A DNA stretch of 64,000 bases from SIG603 sp963621245 (GTDB lineage: Bacteria; Bacillota; Clostridia; Oscillospirales; Acutalibacteraceae). Positions 60,351 to 64,000 of the stretch are shown here, piece by piece. The stretch covers positions 62,001 to 126,000 of the forward strand of contig CAVFCW010000002.1 in NCBI GenBank assembly GCA_963621245.1, read 5' to 3'. A program made the translations under genes and the position numbers. Under the pieces are notes generated by a model, which worked only from the letters and a program-made list of their open reading frames with translations, ran no database searches and was not told the DNA's origin. The first letter of the stretch is position 1. Each line of letters starts with the position of its first letter.

Positions 60351-61185
60351 TTTCTATCTCCGCCTTTCTCTCGTCTATCGACTTCATGATGAGGTCATAT
60401 TCCTCTTTGCTCGGAACATGGTGATGCCAAGCGGCTTTGTTCTCCATGACCGCACCGCCGCCGAAGCCTTTGATTGTGTTCGCAATAATGCAAGTTGGCT
60501 TTCCCTTAACGGTTTTTGCCGCCTCAAATGCGTTATGAAGCTCCTCGATGCTGTTTCCGTTCACATCGATAACATTCCAGCCGAAACTCTCAATTTGATC
60601 GTGAAGATTCTCGTGAGTCATAACATATTCTGTTGTGCCGGAAATCTGGAGGTGGTTTCTGTCGACAACAGCGCAAAGATTGTCAAGACCAAAGTGACCC
60701 GCCGCCATAAATCCCTCCCAAACGGAACCCTCGGCGACCTCACCGTCACCCATAACGGTGTAAACACGGCTATTTCTGTTATCTTTCTTTGCGGCAATTG
60801 CAATTCCTATGCAAACAGGCAGCCCGTGGCCGAGCGAACCGGAGTTCATCTCGATTCCGTCAAGCTCGTTATTGGGGTGACCTATGAATTTTGAACCGAA
60901 CTGAGAAAAGCTGTTAATAACCGTTTCTGTCGGAAAAAAAACCTTGTCGGCAAGAACGGCATAGTAACTCTCGACAGAGTGACCCTTGCTCAAAACAAAG
61001 TAATCTCTGTTCGGATCGTCCTTGTTTTCGGGAGAGATATTCATCTGATCGTTATAAAGCGTGACAAGCGTTTCCATAACGGAAAAATCTCCGCCGATGT
61101 GGCCGCCGCCCGACTTCATTATCATTTCAACAACCACCTTGCGAAGGTCAAATGCCTTCAGGCTTAGTTCTTTTGCATTAAACAT
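60343..61185 (-). CDS. Transketolase, N-terminal (TPP-binding) subunit
   Basis: 281 residues from MFNAKELSLKAFDLRK, with AAGGAG before the ATG. TPP motif: GDGEVAEGSVWEGFMAAG to the metal-binding Asn-x in VVDRNHLQ; also SGGGHIGGDFSVME and VLSKGHSVESYYAVL (catalytic His). Paired subunit of the C-terminal half. The isomerase gene is 20 bases upstream. Confidence 0.9.
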   Translation of the reverse strand: MFNAKELSLKAFDLRKVVVEMIMKSGGGHIGGDFSVMETLVTLYNDQMNISPENKDDPNRDYFVLSKGHSVESYYAVLADKVFFPTETVINSFSQFGSKFIGHPNNELDGIEMNSGSLGHGLPVCIGIAIAAKKDNRNSRVYTVMGDGEVAEGSVWEGFMAAGHFGLDNLCAVVDRNHLQISGTTEYVMTHENLHDQIESFGWNVIDVNGNSIEELHNAFEAAKTVKGKPTCIIANTIKGFGGGAVMENKAAWHHHVPSKEEYDLIMKSIDERKAEIENE

Positions 61186-61205
61186 TTTTGTCTCCTTACC
61201 GAAAA

Positions 61206-62609
61206 TCATTTGACGCCGTGAATTCTGTCTATAACCTTTTGCTCGATATCGTCATAAAGATCGGGTTTTACTCCGATGTACTTGCATGCCTCGTAAAGAA
61301 CAGGCACAACATCGGCATGAATTCCTACGCAGTGATGGATGTACGGGCCTTCAACGATTTTTGCCTCAAGTCTCGGCCAGTTCTCCACCTCAACCCAAAG
61401 GTAAGTTCCCTTGGTGTAAGGGCCGTCAATTCCCTTTGCGTTGCCCAAAAGAAGCGAATACTCGCCGTTGTCTCCGTCAAATCTTGCCAAAGTTACCTCG
61501 CCGTGCTTAGCCTCTGCCTCAACTGCTCCCGGGTGGCTGAACGCCAAAGGATAACCAATTGTCGGCTTGCACGAAGCGCACGACAATGGCCACGGGCCGC
61601 AGTGCTGTAAAAGTTCGCCGTTATCGTTGTCGGGGTGGCGCACCGTCCAGTCTGCAAAGAAACTTCTTGCCTCGTCCATGCCCGCCGCTTCAACCATAAG
61701 AGCCGTCACAGCGCCGTGAATATCTGTCTCACAGACAACGGGGAATCCCTCCTCGTTCAAAAGAGCGTTTGCCGCACAGGGCATAATTCCGATTTCGCCC
61801 TGAAGTGCGTTCCAACACTGAATTGCGCCTGCCGTGCAACCGTATTTTGTCGCAAGGTCTCTTATTGCAACTTTGAGCGCCGCCACGTTTTCAAGCTCGT
61901 CATCCTTGATTGCAATGTTAAAATTCTCTCTGCAGTAGGCAACCGTCTCTTTTACTCTCTTGCCCTCTTCCTTTGCCTTTTTCATGGCGTCGGTGAGCTC
62001 GGCAAGCGGAATCGGCGAGAGCTGAATGTTAAACTTCTCGAGAAGCTCGCCTTCGTTGCACATGGTAGACCAAAATTCGTTCGGTCTCGGGCCGATTTGA
62101 AGAATGCGAATATTTCTGAATGCCTTGACAACATTGCAGATTCTGAGGAAACGATTAATTCCCTCCTCAAACTCCTTGTCCTCGAGGTTGCAGTTTGTGA
62201 GGTAGGTAAATGGCACTCTGAAACGTCTGAGCACTTTTCCCGTTGCGAAAATTCCGCACTGGCTGTCACGAAGTCTTATGCCGTTCTCGTCGGGGCACTC
62301 GTCTCTCGGGCCCCAAAGAAGCACGGGCAAATTCATATTTTTGGCAAGGCGTGCGACCTCGAATTCCGTTCCGAAATTTCCGTGCGGAAAGAAAAGTCCG
62401 TCCACCTTTTCACGCTTGAACTTTTCTTCTATCAAAATTCTGTCGTTGTCGTCATGAAGCAAGCCGTCGGATGCAATGTCGTCTATATCGACAAACTCAA
62501 CTCCCATTTCTTTTAGTTTCTCTCTTGTGTAATTTGCGTACTCGACCGCCGCAGGCGCACTGAAAATACTTCTTCTTGTCGGTGCAAAACCGAGTTTAAT
62601 CTTTGCCAT
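61206..62609 (-). CDS. L-fucose/L-arabinose isomerase-family protein
   Basis: 467 residues. FucI/AraA fold, COG2407-like: KIKLGFAPTRRSIFSAPAA at the N-terminus, VDGLFFPHGNFGTEFEVAR, LPVLLWGPRDECPD, GAIQCWNALQGEIGIMPC, and VVCETDIHGAVTALMV with metal-type Glu/His; the C-terminal part binds substrate. Such proteins isomerise aldoses to ketoses. AAGGAGG before the ATG. First gene of the operon, divergent from the LacI gene. Substrate unassigned. Confidence 0.82.
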   Translation of the reverse strand: MAKIKLGFAPTRRSIFSAPAAVEYANYTREKLKEMGVEFVDIDDIASDGLLHDDNDRILIEEKFKREKVDGLFFPHGNFGTEFEVARLAKNMNLPVLLWGPRDECPDENGIRLRDSQCGIFATGKVLRRFRVPFTYLTNCNLEDKEFEEGINRFLRICNVVKAFRNIRILQIGPRPNEFWSTMCNEGELLEKFNIQLSPIPLAELTDAMKKAKEEGKRVKETVAYCRENFNIAIKDDELENVAALKVAIRDLATKYGCTAGAIQCWNALQGEIGIMPCAANALLNEEGFPVVCETDIHGAVTALMVEAAGMDEARSFFADWTVRHPDNDNGELLQHCGPWPLSCASCKPTIGYPLAFSHPGAVEAEAKHGEVTLARFDGDNGEYSLLLGNAKGIDGPYTKGTYLWVEVENWPRLEAKIVEGPYIHHCVGIHADVVPVLYEACKYIGVKPDLYDDIEQKVIDRIHGVK

Positions 62610-62687
62610 GAAAAAATCCTCCTTAAGCTTTGTGATCTAAGCCTTACTGTAACTAAAATATACATTGTTTCAAGCTAAATTAATACA

Positions 62688-62716
62688 AAAAATAAAGCAA
62701 ATATTACTTTATTTTT
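62688..62716. repeat. Candidate operator of the LacI-type regulator
   Basis: Inverted repeat AAAAATAAAG, nine bases, CTTTATTTTT, in the 176-base divergent gap. It lies between the two start codons and overlaps no box clearly; symmetry with an AT-rich spacer suits a dimeric repressor, though AT content makes chance repeats common. Confidence 0.45.
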
Positions 62717-62726
62717 ACTTGATTTA

Positions 62727-62755
62727 TTGCTTTTTGGTTTATATTCAGTTATTAT
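62727..62755 (+). promoter_or_regulatory. Possible promoter of the LacI-type regulator gene
   Basis: TTGCTT, 17 bases, TATTAT, about 30 bases before the start. Confidence 0.45.
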
Positions 62756-62785
62756 TTCAGTATATTTTATTAGCGGAGATTAAAG

Positions 62786-63799
62786 ATGACTATTACAGCA
62801 AAGGAAATTGCAAAAAAACTCGGAATATCGACAACGGCGGTGTCTATGGCACTTAACAACAAACCGGGAGTCAGCACGGAAACAAGACGCCTTGTGATAA
62901 AAACCGCAGAAGAAAACGGATTCGATTTCTCGAAACTTAAACATAACGTAAAGCGAAACGGCACTGTTTATATGATATTTTACAAATCAAACAACGCAAT
63001 TTTATCGTACACGCCGATTTTCGACGAGCTTTACGACGGCGCCAAATCGGAGCTTACGCCACTCGGATTCACCACAAGAGTTATCCAGTTTTCGGAGAGA
63101 AACGACAAACTCAGGTTTCTGATCGAGGATTTGCGAGGCGGAAACTGCTTGGGAATAATCCTCGTGGGAACGGAAATATCAAGAAATGCGTGCGAGGAAT
63201 TTGTTAATCTCGGATTTCCGCTCGTCCTTCTTGACAGCTACTTTGAGTCGCTCGACGTAACAAGCGTGGGAATTAACAATTCCCGTGCCGCCTACACGGC
63301 TACGGATTATCTTATCAACCTCACAGGCACTCAACCGGGATATTTAAAAAGCAATTTGAGAATTCCGAATTTCACCGCCCGTGAAAACGGATATTTTGCG
63401 GCAATAAAAGAAAACGGAATGTCCCGTTCTCGCTCTGTTGTGCATCATCTCTCGCCTCAAATTGAAGACGCCATGGCGGATATGCTCGATATAATCGACG
63501 GCGGCGGAAACCTCGCAAGATGTTATTTTGCCGACAACGATATGATTGCAATCGGCGCGATAAAGGCCTTTAAGCTTCGTGGGTTCAGAGTTCCCAAAGA
63601 TATAGCCGTAATCGGCTTTGACAACATAACCGAGGGAAAAGTGATTGAGCCGTCGCTCACAACCATGGATGTTCCGAGACAATACATCGGTCAAACAGCC
63701 GCAAGAACGCTTGTCAATATAATAGACAAAAAGATTCTGCATCCGCAGAGAACGGAAATTGACGCAAGCATGGTAAAAAGACTTTCCCATCTAAAATAA
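62786..63799 (+). CDS. LacI-family transcriptional regulator
   Basis: 337 residues. N-terminal HTH (about 3-25): ITAKEIAKKLGISTTAVSMA, followed by LNNKPGVSTETRRLVI hinge-type sequence, then a periplasmic-binding-like sensor domain (about 60-337). GGAG-type site before the ATG. Divergent from the isomerase gene, so it is the probable sugar-responsive repressor of that operon. The ligand is unknown. Confidence 0.92.
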   Translation: MTITAKEIAKKLGISTTAVSMALNNKPGVSTETRRLVIKTAEENGFDFSKLKHNVKRNGTVYMIFYKSNNAILSYTPIFDELYDGAKSELTPLGFTTRVIQFSERNDKLRFLIEDLRGGNCLGIILVGTEISRNACEEFVNLGFPLVLLDSYFESLDVTSVGINNSRAAYTATDYLINLTGTQPGYLKSNLRIPNFTARENGYFAAIKENGMSRSRSVVHHLSPQIEDAMADMLDIIDGGGNLARCYFADNDMIAIGAIKAFKLRGFRVPKDIAVIGFDNITEGKVIEPSLTTMDVPRQYIGQTAARTLVNIIDKKILHPQRTEIDASMVKRLSHLK

Positions 63800-63801
63800 A
63801 A

Positions 63802-63834
63802 AAGGCAAGGTGTTTTCGCACCTTGCTTTTCTTG
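63802..63834 (+). terminator. Terminator of the LacI-type regulator gene
   Basis: GCAAGGTG/CACCTTGC stem with a six-base loop followed by TTTTCTTG; shared with the convergent gene at the window end. Confidence 0.85.
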
Positions 63835-63843
63835 TTTTCTCTG

Positions 63844-64000
63844 TTATTTTCTTATAAAGCTTTTGTCGTTTTCGGACATTTCGTCAGAAACAAATCTTTC
63901 AACTTTCATATGAAGATCGTACTTTTCACGCAGTTTGATTATCTCTCCCATAACGGGCAAAGCGTGATGAACGTCAAGCGCCGCCTGATCTCTCCATGAA
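63844..64000 (-). CDS. Probable putative quinol monooxygenase / ABM-domain protein (partial, 5' end outside window)
   Basis: The last 51 codons of a minus-strand gene. They read SWRDQAALDVHHALPVMGEI, then a region ending HMKVERFVSDEMSENDKSF and a stop. W-x-x-x-AL-xxHH followed by a closing helix and VERF strand is the pattern of the small antibiotic-biosynthesis-monooxygenase (YgiN-like) fold. The start lies outside. Function of such proteins is mostly unproven. Confidence 0.65.
   Translation of the reverse strand, partial: SWRDQAALDVHHALPVMGEIIKLREKYDLHMKVERFVSDEMSENDKSFIRK

Noticed and set aside
61635..62516. A 293-codon plus-strand frame opposite the isomerase
   Set aside because: Complement of a well-supported isomerase gene; no ribosome site.
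1..64000. CRISPR arrays, insertion sequences, prophage or integron structures
   Set aside because: No regularly spaced repeats, transposase or integrase genes, or long direct or inverted repeats were seen on reading through the window.

Overview
The window reads as chromosome of an anaerobic, low-to-moderate GC Clostridia bacterium, most likely a gut Oscillospiraceae/Ruminococcaceae member. The evidence is a SCIFF ranthipeptide precursor with its radical-SAM maturase, an NfnAB electron-bifurcating pair, a type III glutamine synthetase next to an ANTAR regulator, endonuclease-type MutL without MutH, and a sepF/divIVA division cluster. Genes are dense, mostly on the minus strand, and separated by clear hairpin terminators. 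I saw no prophage, insertion sequence, CRISPR array or rRNA.

Layout. 1-4163: carB (3' end outside the window) and carA. 4348-8640: a nitrogen island with an ANTAR protein, a degenerate glutamine-synthetase-like protein and, divergently, GlnN. 8654-14658: AraC regulator, iron-type alcohol dehydrogenase behind an attenuator-like leader, a small XRE regulator, an amidohydrolase/acetyltransferase pair and a class Ic aspartate aminotransferase. 14924-19144: tightly coupled operon ybaN-ygbA-cydD-like-cydC-like, probably thiol/nitrosative stress. 19250-24850: asnS, a DUF4143 ATPase and a membrane-anchored clostripain-family protease. 25185-28528: tRNA-Ser(GGA), then a three-gene operon (sugar isomerase-like, pepT, Gfo/Idh/MocA). 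28610-32432: a DUF234-type ATPase, an NRAMP-related transporter and a PrsW-like protease.

32625-46222 is a housekeeping block. comEA-like, rluD and lspA form one unit. A ten-gene operon, miaB-ricF-mutS-mutL-miaA-hlyD-like-ylmE-sepF-ylmH-divIVA, joins tRNA modification, mismatch repair and cell division. Then come a CBS protein, tRNA-Trp(CCA), a small unknown protein, a HAD phosphatase and nfnAB (to 50769).

51065-54043 is the SCIFF unit: the 48-residue six-cysteine precursor, a terminator, the maturase, and a translationally coupled Orn/Lys/Arg-decarboxylase-family protein. 54086-56703 holds two membrane glycosyltransferases. 56870-63799 holds sugar catabolism: a PfkB kinase, then a divergent LacI-controlled operon of a FucI/AraA-like isomerase, a split transketolase and a FGGY kinase, an isomerise-phosphorylate-transketolate pathway whose substrate is not known. 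The last 157 bases are the 3' end of a probable quinol-monooxygenase (ABM) gene.

The parts I rate most worth testing are the pseudo-glutamine synthetase with ANTAR protein, the SCIFF-decarboxylase coupling, the ybaN-ygbA-cydDC operon, the sugar operon, and the leader RNA before the alcohol dehydrogenase.
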